DNA of 64,000 nucleotides from Mycobacterium intracellulare ATCC 13950 (GCF_000277125.1 NC_016946.1:3658001-3722000), one strand, 5' to 3'; counted from the stretch's first letter, positions 23,443 to 33,016 are shown. Numbers and translations: made by a program. The notes: generated by a model not told the origin, from the sequence alone.

Positions 23443-24153
23443 ATGGGCGACAGCAACGACACTTCCCCGAACACCGGCCCGGCCGCGGCGGACGGCCGGC
23501 TGCACTCCGTGGACTCCGCGCTGACCGAGCGGCAGCGCACCATTTTGAATGTCATTCGCGCCTCGGTGACCAGCCGCGGCTATCCCCCGAGCATCCGGGA
23601 GATCGGCGACGCCGTCGGGCTGACGTCGACGTCCTCGGTGGCGCACCAGCTGCGCACGCTGGAACGCAAGGGGTATTTGCGCCGCGACCCCAACCGCCCC
23701 CGGGCGGTCGATGTCCGCGGCGCCGACGACGACGTGGCCGCGCCCGCCACCGAGGTGGCCGGGTCGGATGCGTTGCCGGAGCCCACATTCGTCCCGGTTC
23801 TCGGGCGGATCGCGGCCGGTGGACCCATCCTGGCCGAGGAAGCCGTCGAAGACGTGTTCCCGCTGCCGCGCGAGCTGGTCGGCGAGGGCACGCTGTTCCT
23901 GCTCAAAGTGGTGGGCGACTCGATGGTGGAGGCCGCGATCTGCGACGGCGACTGGGTGGTCGTGCGCCAGCAGAACGTCGCCGACAACGGCGACATCGTC
24001 GCGGCGATGCTGGACGGCGAGGCCACCGTCAAGACGTTCAAGCGCGCCGGCGGTCAGGTGTGGCTGATGCCGCACAACCCGGCGTTCGACCCCATCCCGG
24101 GCAACGACGCGACCGTGCTGGGCAAGGTCGTCACGGTGATCCGCAAGGTCTAG
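23443..24153 (+). CDS. lexA: SOS repressor LexA
   Basis: A 236-residue repressor that is cleaved with the help of RecA filaments. The N-terminal winged helix-turn-helix spans about residues 25-90 ([20 protein letters not shown] and [19 protein letters not shown]). The C-terminal S24 peptidase domain has the Ala-Gly cleavage site in GRIAAGGPI, the Ser nucleophile in [11 protein letters not shown] and the Lys base in [10 protein letters not shown]. The ATG at 23443 agrees with the promoter; an upstream in-frame start overlaps the operator. It converges on the LGFP-repeat gene, the stops lying in a shared palindrome. Confidence 0.97.
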   Translation: MGDSNDTSPNTGPAAADGRLHSVDSALTERQRTILNVIRASVTSRGYPPSIREIGDAVGLTSTSSVAHQLRTLERKGYLRRDPNRPRAVDVRGADDDVAAPATEVAGSDALPEPTFVPVLGRIAAGGPILAEEAVEDVFPLPRELVGEGTLFLLKVVGDSMVEAAICDGDWVVVRQQNVADNGDIVAAMLDGEATVKTFKRAGGQVWLMPHNPAFDPIPGNDATVLGKVVTVIRKV

Positions 24154-24172
24154 CGGCCGGCGGCCCCGCTAG
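24150..24172. terminator. Palindrome containing the stops of lexA and the LGFP gene
   Basis: CTAGCGG, a 9-nt loop and CCGCTAG. The left TAG is the lexA stop; the right CTA is the stop of the minus-strand gene. A symmetrical hairpin would form in both transcripts and may act as a bidirectional terminator. Confidence 0.6.
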
Positions 24173-26385
24173 TCGGCCCGGGTGAAGCCGTTGGCCAGCG
24201 CGACCTCTTCGCTGGACAACCAGATCTCGGGCAGCGTGTCCTGGTACAGGTCGCTGCCGGGCGTGTAATACAGGCCGTACCGGGCGCTCGCCTTGATCGG
24301 GTAGCCGTCGGGCGCCTGGTACGGGTCGTCGAGTGGCAGGTGGATGGTCGGGCGCCCGTCCGGGCCCGCCAGCCCGTTCTCCGAGCCCTCCTCGGCGTCG
24401 TCCGCGGCGGCGTGCCGACCGCCGGATCGCTGCGCGGCGACGAAGGCCCCGGCCGCGCCTGCGCCGACCGCCCCGGCCTCGGCGGCCCCGGACACGTCGG
24501 GCTCCGCGGCGACATCGTCCTCGGGTTCGACTTCCGCCTCAGGGACCGCGACGTCGGGATACTCATCCTCGGGCGCGGCGGTTTCCAGGGCACCGGTGAC
24601 GGCGTCGGCATCCGGCGGCGTGTGCGCAACGGCGACGTCGGGATACTCGTCGTCGGCGTACTCGTCCTCCGGATAGCCGGCGTCGGCGTAGTCGGCGTCG
24701 ACGTAGGCGGCATCGTCGGCGGTCTCGGCCTCGGCGACCTCGGGAACGGCGTCGGTGTAGTCGGTGTAATCGGCCTCGGCATCGGGATAGTCGGCCTCCG
24801 CCAGCATCTCCTCCGAGACGACGGGGATGGAGTCGGTGTCGATCGCGTCGGGGTCTTCCTGCTCGACGCCGTAGTCGCTCTCCGACGGCGCCTGACGCTG
24901 CCAGCTGACCCGCGCGGTGGCCGCGGCATCGGTCGGCCGCTCGGGTTCGCGCGGCCCGCCCGGCGCGAAATGCTCGGTCGCGAGGTCGGGGTCCTCCGGG
25001 CCCCAGGGCGCGTCATACCCCTGGTCGGACGCATACCCGGCGGCGCCGTCCGCGCCGGAGCGGCGCCGGCGCCATCCGAACAGCGCCCACGCCACCACCA
25101 CCAGCAGCACCAGGACGGGAATGGCGGCCAGCCACCACCACGAATGCCAGCCGAACTTGTCGGCGTGTGACGGCATGGCCGAACTGCTCGGCTGGTTCTG
25201 GCCCGAGACCTGAAGGCCGCTCAACAACGGCGCCAGGTTGGCCGGGTCGGTGCTGAACGTGTTCTTCGCCCGGTTCCACGAGATCTTGCCGCCGGTGAAC
25301 TGCTGCGAGATCACGTCGCCGTCCACGGCCTGGTCGCCGACGGGCGCCCCCAGTTTGCCGGCCGGACCGCGCAGTTTGTCCCAGGCGGCCTTCATCGCCC
25401 CGCGCACGACGAACGCGCCGTGCTCGGCGGTACGGAAGATCACCGGTTTGTCGGCGGCCGAGAAGGTGCAGATCCGGCTGGACGGGCCGATGCCGCCCTC
25501 GGTTTCGTTGGTGACCGGGAATCCGAGGCCGCTGCCGACGGGCCCGCCGAGCGACTCGTATTTGGCCAGGATGTCGGTCTCGAGCGCGTTCGCGCCGGTC
25601 GCCGGGGTGAAGAACACCTTGCCGCCGGCGAAGTTCTGGACGATGCCGTCACCGCCGATGGGGGTCTGCCCGCCCTGCTTGGCACCCAGCGGTCCGTTGG
25701 GCCCCCCGGCCGCCCGCCACGCCATGTTGATGGCCGCGGTGGGATCGATCGCCACCTGCAGGCCCTTCAACTGGTCGGCCAGCCCCGGCGGTTCGGTGGT
25801 GAACTGCTTGGTCTGCCGGTTCCACGAAACCTGGCCGCCGCTGAACTTCTGCGAGGACACCTCGCCGTTGTAGGTCTCGTCGCCGACCGGAACACCGAGC
25901 ACCCCGCCCGAGCTGCCCAGCTTGTCCCAGGCGGAGTTGATGGCGCCGCGCACCACGTACGGGCCGTGCTCGGGTGTCCAGAAAATCACCGGCTTGTCGG
26001 TGGCCGAGAAGGTGATCACCCGGCTGTCGGGGCCCGCCAGGCCCGGCACTTCGCTGATGGCCGGGAAACCCAGATCGCTACCGGCCGGCCCGCCCAGCAT
26101 CTCGTATTTCTCGAGGATGGGCCCGTAGGCGAATTTGGCGCCGGTGGCCGGGGTGAAGAACATTTTGCCGCCGTCGAAGTCCAGGGCGAACCCCTCCCCG
26201 GCGGGGTACACGTCACCCTTGCGGGGGCCGAGCGGGGACGTGTCGCCGCCGGCCTTCTCCCACGCGGCCATCATCGCCGCTTCGGCGTCACCTATCGGGC
26301 TCGCGGCGGCGACGGGCCCCAGCAATACGGCGGCTAGTGCTGTGGTCGTCAGGCTGACCAGCGCGCTTCCGATCAGCTTGCGCAT
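24169..26385 (-). CDS. LGFP-repeat envelope protein with acidic cytosolic tail
   Basis: A 738-residue protein (Rv2721c-like). A signal peptide at residues 1-28 (LIGSALVSLTTTALAAVLLG) is followed by about six LGFP-type repeats in two similar halves, for example PLGPRKGDVYPAGEGFALDF, GPAGSDLGFPAISEVPGLAG, GPVGSGLGFPVTNETEG and GPAGKLGAPVGDQAVDG; these bind or associate with cell wall in other actinobacterial proteins. One transmembrane helix at about residues 418-440 (WWLAAIPVLVLLVVVAWALF) separates them from a basic stop-transfer and a long acidic, Ala/Asp/Tyr-rich tail with repeated EYPDVAV units. The ATG at 26385 follows AGAGGT. Exact role unknown. Confidence 0.88.
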   Translation of the reverse strand: MRKLIGSALVSLTTTALAAVLLGPVAAASPIGDAEAAMMAAWEKAGGDTSPLGPRKGDVYPAGEGFALDFDGGKMFFTPATGAKFAYGPILEKYEMLGGPAGSDLGFPAISEVPGLAGPDSRVITFSATDKPVIFWTPEHGPYVVRGAINSAWDKLGSSGGVLGVPVGDETYNGEVSSQKFSGGQVSWNRQTKQFTTEPPGLADQLKGLQVAIDPTAAINMAWRAAGGPNGPLGAKQGGQTPIGGDGIVQNFAGGKVFFTPATGANALETDILAKYESLGGPVGSGLGFPVTNETEGGIGPSSRICTFSAADKPVIFRTAEHGAFVVRGAMKAAWDKLRGPAGKLGAPVGDQAVDGDVISQQFTGGKISWNRAKNTFSTDPANLAPLLSGLQVSGQNQPSSSAMPSHADKFGWHSWWWLAAIPVLVLLVVVAWALFGWRRRRSGADGAAGYASDQGYDAPWGPEDPDLATEHFAPGGPREPERPTDAAATARVSWQRQAPSESDYGVEQEDPDAIDTDSIPVVSEEMLAEADYPDAEADYTDYTDAVPEVAEAETADDAAYVDADYADAGYPEDEYADDEYPDVAVAHTPPDADAVTGALETAAPEDEYPDVAVPEAEVEPEDDVAAEPDVSGAAEAGAVGAGAAGAFVAAQRSGGRHAAADDAEEGSENGLAGPDGRPTIHLPLDDPYQAPDGYPIKASARYGLYYTPGSDLYQDTLPEIWLSSEEVALANGFTRAD

Positions 26386-26754
26386 GTGACCTCTATGCAC
26401 CTTCACCAAGCCTTCCAGCCTCCGGATACGGCTCTATCTGCGGCTATGCCCTTACCTGCATAACCGGCGAAACGGGCCGTTCTTCCGCGGGGAATGGACC
26501 CGCTCACGATCCGCCTTATCGCCGGGCTCGCATAACTTTGCTCCAGCCAACAAGAAATGCGAAGTCAAATCACGAATTTTACAAAAAGGGATACCACACC
26601 GATGTCGAAATGATGCCGGGCCACGGCCGAATCGCGACCATCCATGCGTCGGCGCATATCGCGCCCAAAGCCGGCCGGGATTTCATCAATCGAGCACTGC
26701 CACCGCGGCCCGCGGGGCGTTCGCCGACTGGACGACGATCCGTTAAACGAAAAG
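26386..26754. other. 369-bp intergenic region without a supported gene
   Basis: Lies between the LGFP-repeat gene and fadE20, both on the minus strand. It is less GC-rich than its surroundings, with AT-rich patches near 26540-26600. No open frame with family resemblance, clear terminator or operator was found. It corresponds to the place where M. tuberculosis has Rv2722 and Rv2723, so it may be a deletion scar; that is inference. Confidence 0.5.
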
Positions 26755-27915
26755 CTATACGCCGAGGCTGCGGCCGATGATTTCCTTCATGATTTCGGTC
26801 GTGCCGCCGTAGATGGTTTGCACCCTGGCGTCCAGATAGGCACGGGCGACCGGGTATTCGCGCATGTAACCATAGCCGCCGTGCAGCTGCAGGCAGCGGT
26901 CGATCAGGTGCACCTGCTTTTCGGTGCAATACCACTTGGCCATTGCGGCCTGCTCGGCGGTCAGCTTGTGGTCCAGGTGCAGGCGAACGAATTCGTCGAC
27001 CATCATGCGCACCGCGGTCGCCTCGGTCGCCAGCTCGGCGAGCACGAAGCGGCTGTTCTGGAAGCTGCCGATCGGCTTGCCAAAAGCCTTGCGCTCCTTG
27101 GTGTATTGCAGCGTCTGCTCCAGCACCTGCTCCATCGCCGCGGCGGCCATGATAGCGATCGAGATCCGCTCCTGGGGCAGGTTCTGCATGAGGTAGATGA
27201 ACCCCATGCCCTCTTGGCCCAGCAGGTTCTCGGCCGGCACCTTCACGTCGGTGAACGACAGCTCGGCCGTGTCCTGCGCGTCGAGCCCGATCTTGTCCAG
27301 GTGCCGTCCGCGCTCGAAGCCTTCCATCCCACGCTCGACGGCGAGCAGGGAGAAGCCCTGGGCGCCCTTGTCCGGATCGGTCTGCGCGACGACGATGACC
27401 AGGTCGGAGTTGATCCCGTTGGTGATGAACGTCTTTGAACCGTTGAGCACGTAGTGGTCGCCCTGCTTGACCGCGCGGGTCTTGATGCCCTGCAGGTCGC
27501 TGCCGGTGCCCGGCTCGGTCATCGCGATCGCCGTAATCAGTTCTCCGGTGCAGAATTTCGGCAGCCAGCGCTGCTTTTGCTCCTCGGTCGCCAGCGCCAA
27601 CAGGTACGGCGCCACGATGTCGTTGTGCAGGCCGAAACCGATGCCGCTGTAGCGACCGGCGGTGGTCTCCTCGGTGATGATCGTGTTGTACCGGAAATCC
27701 GGGTTACCCCCGCCGCCGTACTCCTCGGGCACCGCCATGCCCAGGAAGCCCTGCTTGCCGGCCTCGAGCCACACGCCGCGGTCGACGATCTTCGCCTTCT
27801 CCCACTCGTCGTGGTACGGCGCGACGTGGCGCTCGAGGAAGGCCCGGTAGGACTCGCGGAACAGGTCGTGCTCTGGCTCGAAAAGAGTGCGCTGGTATTT
27901 GATGGCGCTGCTCAT
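26755..27915 (-). CDS. fadE20: Acyl-CoA dehydrogenase FadE20-like
   Basis: A 386-residue FAD enzyme oxidising acyl-CoA to enoyl-CoA. The FAD/substrate segment IAMTEPGTGSDLQGIKTRA is at about residues 125-143, FITNGINSDLVIVV follows, and LPQERISIAIMAAAAMEQVL is in the helical domain at about 245. The C-terminal HGGYGYMREYPVARAYLDA and the IYGGTTEIMKEIIGRSL motif are the usual end. The ATG at 27915 follows GGAGG and gives the same length as M. tuberculosis FadE20 (Rv2724c). A perfect 8-2-8 palindrome of TetR type lies 44 bp upstream, suggesting repression by a TetR-family regulator not present in the window. Confidence 0.93.
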   Translation of the reverse strand: MSSAIKYQRTLFEPEHDLFRESYRAFLERHVAPYHDEWEKAKIVDRGVWLEAGKQGFLGMAVPEEYGGGGNPDFRYNTIITEETTAGRYSGIGFGLHNDIVAPYLLALATEEQKQRWLPKFCTGELITAIAMTEPGTGSDLQGIKTRAVKQGDHYVLNGSKTFITNGINSDLVIVVAQTDPDKGAQGFSLLAVERGMEGFERGRHLDKIGLDAQDTAELSFTDVKVPAENLLGQEGMGFIYLMQNLPQERISIAIMAAAAMEQVLEQTLQYTKERKAFGKPIGSFQNSRFVLAELATEATAVRMMVDEFVRLHLDHKLTAEQAAMAKWYCTEKQVHLIDRCLQLHGGYGYMREYPVARAYLDARVQTIYGGTTEIMKEIIGRSLGV

Positions 27916-27958
27916 GGAATAGACCTCCGGCGACGGTGATTTCTGCAGCCCAACATAT

Positions 27959-27976
27959 ACCAACCGGACGGTTGGT
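27959..27976. promoter_or_regulatory. TetR-type operator upstream of fadE20
   Basis: ACCAACCG, 2 bp, CGGTTGGT: a perfect inverted repeat 44 bp upstream of the fadE20 ATG. Its arms differ from the KstR (TnnAACnnGTTnnA) and KstR2 motifs as I recall them. Confidence 0.65.
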
Positions 27977-28036
27977 CGGCAGCTGGCGGGTCGGCGCCGG
28001 CGGTGCGCTGGGGAATCGGCCGCTACGGCCGACGGC

Positions 28037-29458
28037 TCAGCGGGCGGCGAACTCGCGCAGCCGGCCGGCCAAGGCGACCGGGACCCGGGCCTTGATCCGG
28101 GTGCCCTCGGCGTCGTGCTCCTCGTGCTGGACGCGCCCGTCGGCGTGCAGGCGGGCCACCAGGTCCCCGCGGTGATACGGGATCACCACGTCCACGGCCG
28201 TGTCGGCGGGCACGGCCAGCTCGGCGATGCGGCGGCGCAGGGCGTCGATGCCCTCGCCGGTGCGCGCGGAGACGAACACCGCGCCCGGCAGCGCGTGGCG
28301 GAGCTTGGCCAACGCCAAATCGCTTGCGGCGTCGACCTTGTTCACCACCAGCAGCTCGGGCGGGGGCGCGCCGTCATGGTCGGCGATGACGTCGGTGACC
28401 ACCTGTCGGACCGCATTGATCTGCGCCAGCGGGTTGACGTCGGAGCCGTCGACGACGTGCACCAGCAGGTCGGCGTCGACGACCTCCTCCAGGGTGGAGC
28501 GGAAGGCCTCGACGAGCTGGGTGGGCAGGTGCCGGACGAACCCGACGGTGTCGGTGAGCACGAACGAACGTCCTTCGTCGAACTCGGCGCGCCGCGTGGT
28601 GGGCTCCAGGGTGGCGAACAACGCGTCCTGCACCAGCACCCCGGCGCCGGTCAGCGCGTTGAGCAGGCTGGACTTGCCGGCGTTGGTGTAGCCGACGATG
28701 GCGATCGACGGCACGTCGCTGTGCAACCGGCGGCTGCGCTGGGTGTCGCGGACCTGCTTCATGTCCTTGATCTCGCGGCGCAGCTTCGCCATCCGCTCGC
28801 GGATGCGCCGCCGGTCGGTCTCGATCTTGGTCTCACCGGGACCGCGCAGGCCCACGCCTCCCCCACTGCCGCCGGCGCGGCCACCGGCCTGCCGCGACAT
28901 CGACTCACCCCAACCGCGCAGCCGCGGCAGCATGTATTCCATCTGGGCCAGCGACACCTGCGCCTTGCCCTCCCGGCTCGTGGCGTGCTGGGCGAAGATG
29001 TCCAGGATCAGCGCGGTGCGGTCGATGACCTTGACCTTCACCGCCTTCTCCAGCGCGGTCAGCTGAGCCGGGGACAGCTCACCGTCGCAGATGACGGTGT
29101 CGGCGCCGGTCGCCAGCACCACCTCGCGCAGTTCGGCGGCCTTACCCGAGCCGATGTAGGTCGACGGGTCGGGCTTGTCGCGGCGCTGGATGAGCCCTTC
29201 GAGCACCTGGGAGCCGGCCGTTTCGGCGAGGGCGGCCAGCTCGGCCATGCTGGCCTGGCTGTCGGCGGCGGTGCCGTCGGTCCACACGCCCACCAGGACG
29301 ACCCGCTCCAGCCGAAGCTGGCGGTATTCGACCTCGGTGACGTCGGCGAGCTCGGTGGACAGGCCGGCGACGCGGCGCAGCGCCGACCGATCCTCGAGGG
29401 CGAGTTCGCCCGTGCTGGGCTCCGTGACCGCGTGATCGCGAAATTCGGGATGTGTCAT
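28037..29458 (-). CDS. hflX: GTPase HflX
   Basis: A 473-residue ribosome-associated GTPase that splits stalled or hibernating 70S ribosomes. An N-terminal HflX domain (PDPSTYIGSGKAAELREVVL) and a Gly-rich linker (GGRAGGSGGGVGLRGPGETK) lead to the G domain: G1 AIVGYTNAGKSSLLNAL at about residue 245, G2/G3 LFATLEPTTRRAEF and FVLTDTVGFVRHLP, G4 LLVVNKVDAA, G5 VFVSARTGEG. The ATG at 29458 lacks a good Shine-Dalgarno; a palindrome (29473-29500) lies just upstream. It follows dapF on the same strand. M. tuberculosis HflX is annotated slightly longer. Confidence 0.94.
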   Translation of the reverse strand: MTHPEFRDHAVTEPSTGELALEDRSALRRVAGLSTELADVTEVEYRQLRLERVVLVGVWTDGTAADSQASMAELAALAETAGSQVLEGLIQRRDKPDPSTYIGSGKAAELREVVLATGADTVICDGELSPAQLTALEKAVKVKVIDRTALILDIFAQHATSREGKAQVSLAQMEYMLPRLRGWGESMSRQAGGRAGGSGGGVGLRGPGETKIETDRRRIRERMAKLRREIKDMKQVRDTQRSRRLHSDVPSIAIVGYTNAGKSSLLNALTGAGVLVQDALFATLEPTTRRAEFDEGRSFVLTDTVGFVRHLPTQLVEAFRSTLEEVVDADLLVHVVDGSDVNPLAQINAVRQVVTDVIADHDGAPPPELLVVNKVDAASDLALAKLRHALPGAVFVSARTGEGIDALRRRIAELAVPADTAVDVVIPYHRGDLVARLHADGRVQHEEHDAEGTRIKARVPVALAGRLREFAAR

Positions 29459-29472
29459 AGGCAATAAGAGAT

Positions 29473-29500
29473 GATGCACGCAAAGTCGGTGGCGTGCATC
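29473..29500 (-). terminator. Hairpin between dapF and hflX
   Basis: GATGCACGC, a 10-nt loop and GCGTGCATC give a perfect 9-bp stem, 11 bp after the dapF stop and 15 bp before the hflX ATG. It could be an attenuator, a terminator or a protein-binding palindrome. Confidence 0.5.
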
Positions 29501-29510
29501 TGATTTAACG

Positions 29511-30377
29511 CTACTGTTCGCGCCACCATTCCTCGCTGATTTCTCCGTGGGCCACCAGTACCGACGGCCCCCGCAGGTAGCTGGTGGCGTCGGTGATGGT
29601 GACGACGACCTCGCCGCCCGGCACCCGGACGGTCAGCGTGCCGGTGTCCGCCCCGGTGCCGGCCAGCGCGGCGACCGCGGCCGCGACCGTTCCGGTGCCA
29701 CACGAGCGTGTTTCGCCGACCCCCCGCTCGTGGACGCGCATGTGCACCGCCCCGGCGTCCGGTGCGGTGAGGATCTCAACGTTCACCCCGTCCGGGAATT
29801 GGGCGGGGTCGAAACTGACCGGCGCGGCCACGTCCAGCGCGGCCAGCGCGTCGACGGTCAGGCCGGGGTCGACGCAGGCCAAGTGGGGATTGCCCACATC
29901 GATCGCCACGCCGGAAAACCGCCGCCCGCCCAGGACGGCGTCGCCCGGGCCGAGCGTGTTGGCCTTGCCCATGTCGACGCTGATGTCGGCGGTGGTCCCG
30001 TCGACGCGATGCACGCTGACCGCCCGGGGGCCGGCCAGCGACCCGACGACGAAATCGTCGCGGTCCTCCAGCCCGCTCGCGCGCAGGTAGTGGGCGAAGA
30101 CCCGCACGCCGTTGCCGCACATTTGGGCGATGGACCCGTCGGCGTTGCGGTAGTCCATGTACCAGTCGTCGGCGGCCACGCCGTCGGGCAACCGGTCCAG
30201 CACGCCGGCCGCGGCGGCGGCGCCGGCCGTGGTGACCCTCAGCACCCCGTCGGCGCCCAGCCCGCGTCGCCGGTCGCAGAGGGCGGCCACCCGGGACCCG
30301 GTCAGGCTCAGCTCGGCCGCCGGGTCGGGCAGCACCACGAAGTCGTTCTGGGTGCCGTGGCCCTTTGCGAATTTCAC
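29511..30377 (-). CDS. dapF: Diaminopimelate epimerase
   Basis: A 288-residue cofactor-independent racemase converting LL- to meso-diaminopimelate for peptidoglycan and lysine. The two catalytic Cys are in [13 protein letters not shown] at about residue 88 and [16 protein letters not shown] at about 226. The N-terminal [14 protein letters not shown] and [17 protein letters not shown] segments are characteristic. The GTG at 30377 lies 4 bp after the miaA stop, so it is probably translated from a common mRNA with miaA. dapA is elsewhere in this window. Confidence 0.96.
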   Translation of the reverse strand: MKFAKGHGTQNDFVVLPDPAAELSLTGSRVAALCDRRRGLGADGVLRVTTAGAAAAAGVLDRLPDGVAADDWYMDYRNADGSIAQMCGNGVRVFAHYLRASGLEDRDDFVVGSLAGPRAVSVHRVDGTTADISVDMGKANTLGPGDAVLGGRRFSGVAIDVGNPHLACVDPGLTVDALAALDVAAPVSFDPAQFPDGVNVEILTAPDAGAVHMRVHERGVGETRSCGTGTVAAAVAALAGTGADTGTLTVRVPGGEVVVTITDATSYLRGPSVLVAHGEISEEWWREQ

Positions 30378-30381
30378 CAGT

Positions 30382-31311
30382 TCAGGATACGTGCCGCCAC
30401 GCGCGTACCGCGCCGTCGACGAGCCCGGCGCGATCGTCGGCGTTGAGCCACTGCACCCGGTGGTCGCGCCGGAACCACGAGCGCTGCCGTCGCACGTAGC
30501 GGCGGGTGCCCACGAACGTCTGCTCCCTGGCCTCGCGGAGTCGATCCGGGCCGCCACCGTCGTCGAGCGCCGCGATCACCTGCGCGTAGCCCAGGGCTCG
30601 CGAGGCGGTGACCCCGTCGCGCAGGCCGTGCTCGAGCAGGGCGGTGACCTCCCCGACCAGGCCCTGGTCGAACATGGCGTCGGTCCGCTTGGCCAGCCGG
30701 TCATCGAGAATCGTTGTGTCACAGTCCAATCCGATGATGGCGGTGTCCCATCGCGGGGCGCCGATCCGGGGCGCGGAGGCGGCGAACGGCCGGCCGGTCA
30801 GTTCCACCACTTCCAGGGCCCGCACCGTGCGGCGCGCGTCGGTGGGCAGGATCGATGCGGCCGCGGCGGGGTCGCGACGGGCCAGCTCCGCGTGCAGCTC
30901 CCCCACCCCGACCTCGCCCAGCCGCCGCTCCCAGCGTGCGCGCACGGCGGGATCGGTGGCGGGAAACGACCAGTCGTCGAGGAGTGACTGGATGTAGAGC
31001 ATGGAGCCGCCCACGATGATGGGCACCGCGCCGGCGGCCGCGATCGCCTCGATGTCCGCGGCGGCGGCTTGCTGATAGCGGGCGACGGTCGCGGTCTCGG
31101 TGACGTCGAGGACGTCGAGCTGGTGATGCGGAATGCCGCGGCGCGCGTCGACGGCCAACTTGGCGGTGCCGATGTCCATGCCCCGGTACAGCTGCATCGC
31201 GTCGGCGTTCACGATCTGTGCGCCCAGCCGCTCCGCGATGTCGAGGGCCAGCTGCGACTTGCCCGTTCCGGTGGGACCGATGATGGCCAGTGGTCGCACG
31301 GCCACCGTCAC
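30382..31311 (-). CDS. miaA: tRNA dimethylallyltransferase
   Basis: A 309-residue enzyme that prenylates A37 of tRNAs reading UNN codons; its product is the substrate of MiaB, also in this window. P-loop [20 protein letters not shown] near the N-terminus, then [19 protein letters not shown], the DxxDxTE segment [19 protein letters not shown], and the tRNA-binding [12 protein letters not shown] and [18 protein letters not shown]. The GTG at 31311 overlaps the TGA of the upstream extradiol-like gene as GTGA, indicating coupling. Internal GTG/ATG starts a few codons in are possible. Confidence 0.96.
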   Translation of the reverse strand: MTVAVRPLAIIGPTGTGKSQLALDIAERLGAQIVNADAMQLYRGMDIGTAKLAVDARRGIPHHQLDVLDVTETATVARYQQAAAADIEAIAAAGAVPIIVGGSMLYIQSLLDDWSFPATDPAVRARWERRLGEVGVGELHAELARRDPAAAASILPTDARRTVRALEVVELTGRPFAASAPRIGAPRWDTAIIGLDCDTTILDDRLAKRTDAMFDQGLVGEVTALLEHGLRDGVTASRALGYAQVIAALDDGGGPDRLREAREQTFVGTRRYVRRQRSWFRRDHRVQWLNADDRAGLVDGAVRAWRHVS

Positions 31312-32000
31312 AGCTGCCAGGCGCCGGCGAAGTAGCCCACCCCGTAGGGCGCCCCCCGGTACAGCTCCTTGGCGGATCGGGGCCCCGGCTCGGCCAGGCC
31401 GGCCAACACCTGAAAGGCGACCCGCCCCAGGATCTGGGGCGGCAGGCGGGTCAGCGCCGCCACGTCGCCGTCGGCGAGCGCGTCGTTCAGGGCCTCTTGC
31501 GCGGGCGCGTTGTCCGGGTGGTGTCCGCCGGGGGCGGACGGGGTCAAGGTGTTGGCGCCGTCGGCGACGACCAGCACCCCGATCGGCTCGGGCAGCCGGT
31601 CGATCTCGGTTCGCAGTTCGCGGCCCCGGCGAAGCGCCGCGGTGGCGCCGTGGTCGCCGCGGTAGACGCGGACCCACGCGCTGGCCTGCGGCTGCGCCCG
31701 GCCGCGCACCCAGCCGCCCAGCAGCGCGCACACCGGGAGTGCAAGTGGCTCGGGCTCGTCGCCGTCCTGCGGTGACAACCGGACACGCACGTCAACTCCG
31801 AAACCCGCGAACGTGCCCGCGGCGTCGGGACCGAATTCCTCGTCGGCGGGGCCGGTCCCGATGATCACCCAGCGTTCGGGCAGCAACGCGGCCGCCGCGA
31901 GCGTCGCCGCGACCAGATCGGCCACCTCGGCGGCGGCCGCCCCGGCAAGTTCGGGAACAAGCACCGGCGCCGACGGGACGATGGCAATGGCGCTCAGCAC
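31308..32000 (-). CDS. Class III extradiol dioxygenase-like protein
   Basis: A 230-residue protein (Rv2728c-like) that appears to belong to the LigB/MEMO-like superfamily. The N-terminus [20 protein letters not shown] and [20 protein letters not shown] resemble that fold, and [19 protein letters not shown] near residue 150 followed by [20 protein letters not shown] could hold metal ligands. Catalysis is unproven and several usual His ligands are not obvious. It is coupled by GTGA overlap to miaA, a conserved arrangement in mycobacteria. Confidence 0.78.
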   Translation of the reverse strand: MLSAIAIVPSAPVLVPELAGAAAAEVADLVAATLAAAALLPERWVIIGTGPADEEFGPDAAGTFAGFGVDVRVRLSPQDGDEPEPLALPVCALLGGWVRGRAQPQASAWVRVYRGDHGATAALRRGRELRTEIDRLPEPIGVLVVADGANTLTPSAPGGHHPDNAPAQEALNDALADGDVAALTRLPPQILGRVAFQVLAGLAEPGPRSAKELYRGAPYGVGYFAGAWQL

Positions 32001-32041
32001 GCCACCAAACTAACGTGATCGGGCCGCCACCAGCGAACCAG

Positions 32042-33016
32042 TCAGCAGCGTGGGCCGTCGGCGACCACCAGGCACTCGCCGTAGGGACCGAGGCTCTCTT
32101 CGGCGGATGCGTCCCGGGCCCGCTTTCTGCGCGGTGCGCCCCCACCGGATTCGGTCCGGTCGACGGCGGCGGCCTCGCCGCGCGCCAGCGCGATGGTCGC
32201 GACGATCACCACCGACACCGCGGCGACCAGCACGAACGACTCGGCCCCGCTGGCGTTGACCGTCTCGCCCAGCACCAGCACTCCGAGCAGCCCCGCGACC
32301 ACCGGCTTGGCGACCGTCATCGTCGGCAGCGACGCCGTCAGCGTGCCGGCGCGGAATGCCGATTGCTGGAAGATCATCCCGGCCAGCGCCACCAGCAGCC
32401 AGGGCACGAACTCCGGCGAGGTCAGCACGCGCGCGACGCCGTGCTCGGACATCTCGACGATGCCCTTGGTCAACACCGCGAACAGCGCCAGCGAGGAACC
32501 CGCCACCACCGCGAGCAGCACCGCCGCGAACGGGCTGCCGGACCAGATTCGCGCGGCCACCACGCAGCCCACCAGCAGCGGCGCCATGACCAGGGCCACG
32601 ATGATCCAGGTCTGCAGCGGCGCGCGCTGGTGGCCGGACTCCGGGTCGCCGACGATGATGACCACCGCCAGCCCGGCCGCCAGGACCAGCGCCCAGATCC
32701 ATTCCCGCGGCTTGACCCGATGATGGGCGAGCCGCGCGTAGATGGGGAGCGCGAACAGCAGCGCGGTCACCTGCAGGGCCGTCACCATGACCACCGAGCC
32801 CCACGCCAGGGCGGCGGCCTGCAGGCTGTAATTGGTGACCGCGGCCATGCCGCCGAGCCACCATCGCGCGTCGCGCAGCGACATGCGGAACAGTTCGAGG
32901 TGCCCGACCTGCTTGTCGGTGATCTCGTGCGCGGAGCGCTGACGGATCACGTCGCCGATCGCCGATGCCAGCGCCGCGCACAAGGCAATCAACGCTGCGA
33001 CATCAACTTTCGACAT
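32042..33016 (-). CDS. DMT-superfamily membrane transporter
   Basis: A 324-residue polytopic protein with about nine or ten hydrophobic helices, typical of drug/metabolite (EamA-like) transporters (Rv2729c-like). Examples are VAALIALCAALASAIGDVI, VVMVTALQVTALLFALPIYA, WIWALVLAAGLAVVIIVGD, IIVALVMAPLLVGCVVAARI and VAKPVVAGLLGVLVLGETVN, the last resembling the conserved EamA end-of-repeat motif. A basic and polar cytosolic tail follows (RKRARDASAEESLGPYGE). Transported compound unknown. The ATG at 33016 follows GGGGG. Confidence 0.85.
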   Translation of the reverse strand: MSKVDVAALIALCAALASAIGDVIRQRSAHEITDKQVGHLELFRMSLRDARWWLGGMAAVTNYSLQAAALAWGSVVMVTALQVTALLFALPIYARLAHHRVKPREWIWALVLAAGLAVVIIVGDPESGHQRAPLQTWIIVALVMAPLLVGCVVAARIWSGSPFAAVLLAVVAGSSLALFAVLTKGIVEMSEHGVARVLTSPEFVPWLLVALAGMIFQQSAFRAGTLTASLPTMTVAKPVVAGLLGVLVLGETVNASGAESFVLVAAVSVVIVATIALARGEAAAVDRTESGGGAPRRKRARDASAEESLGPYGECLVVADGPRC

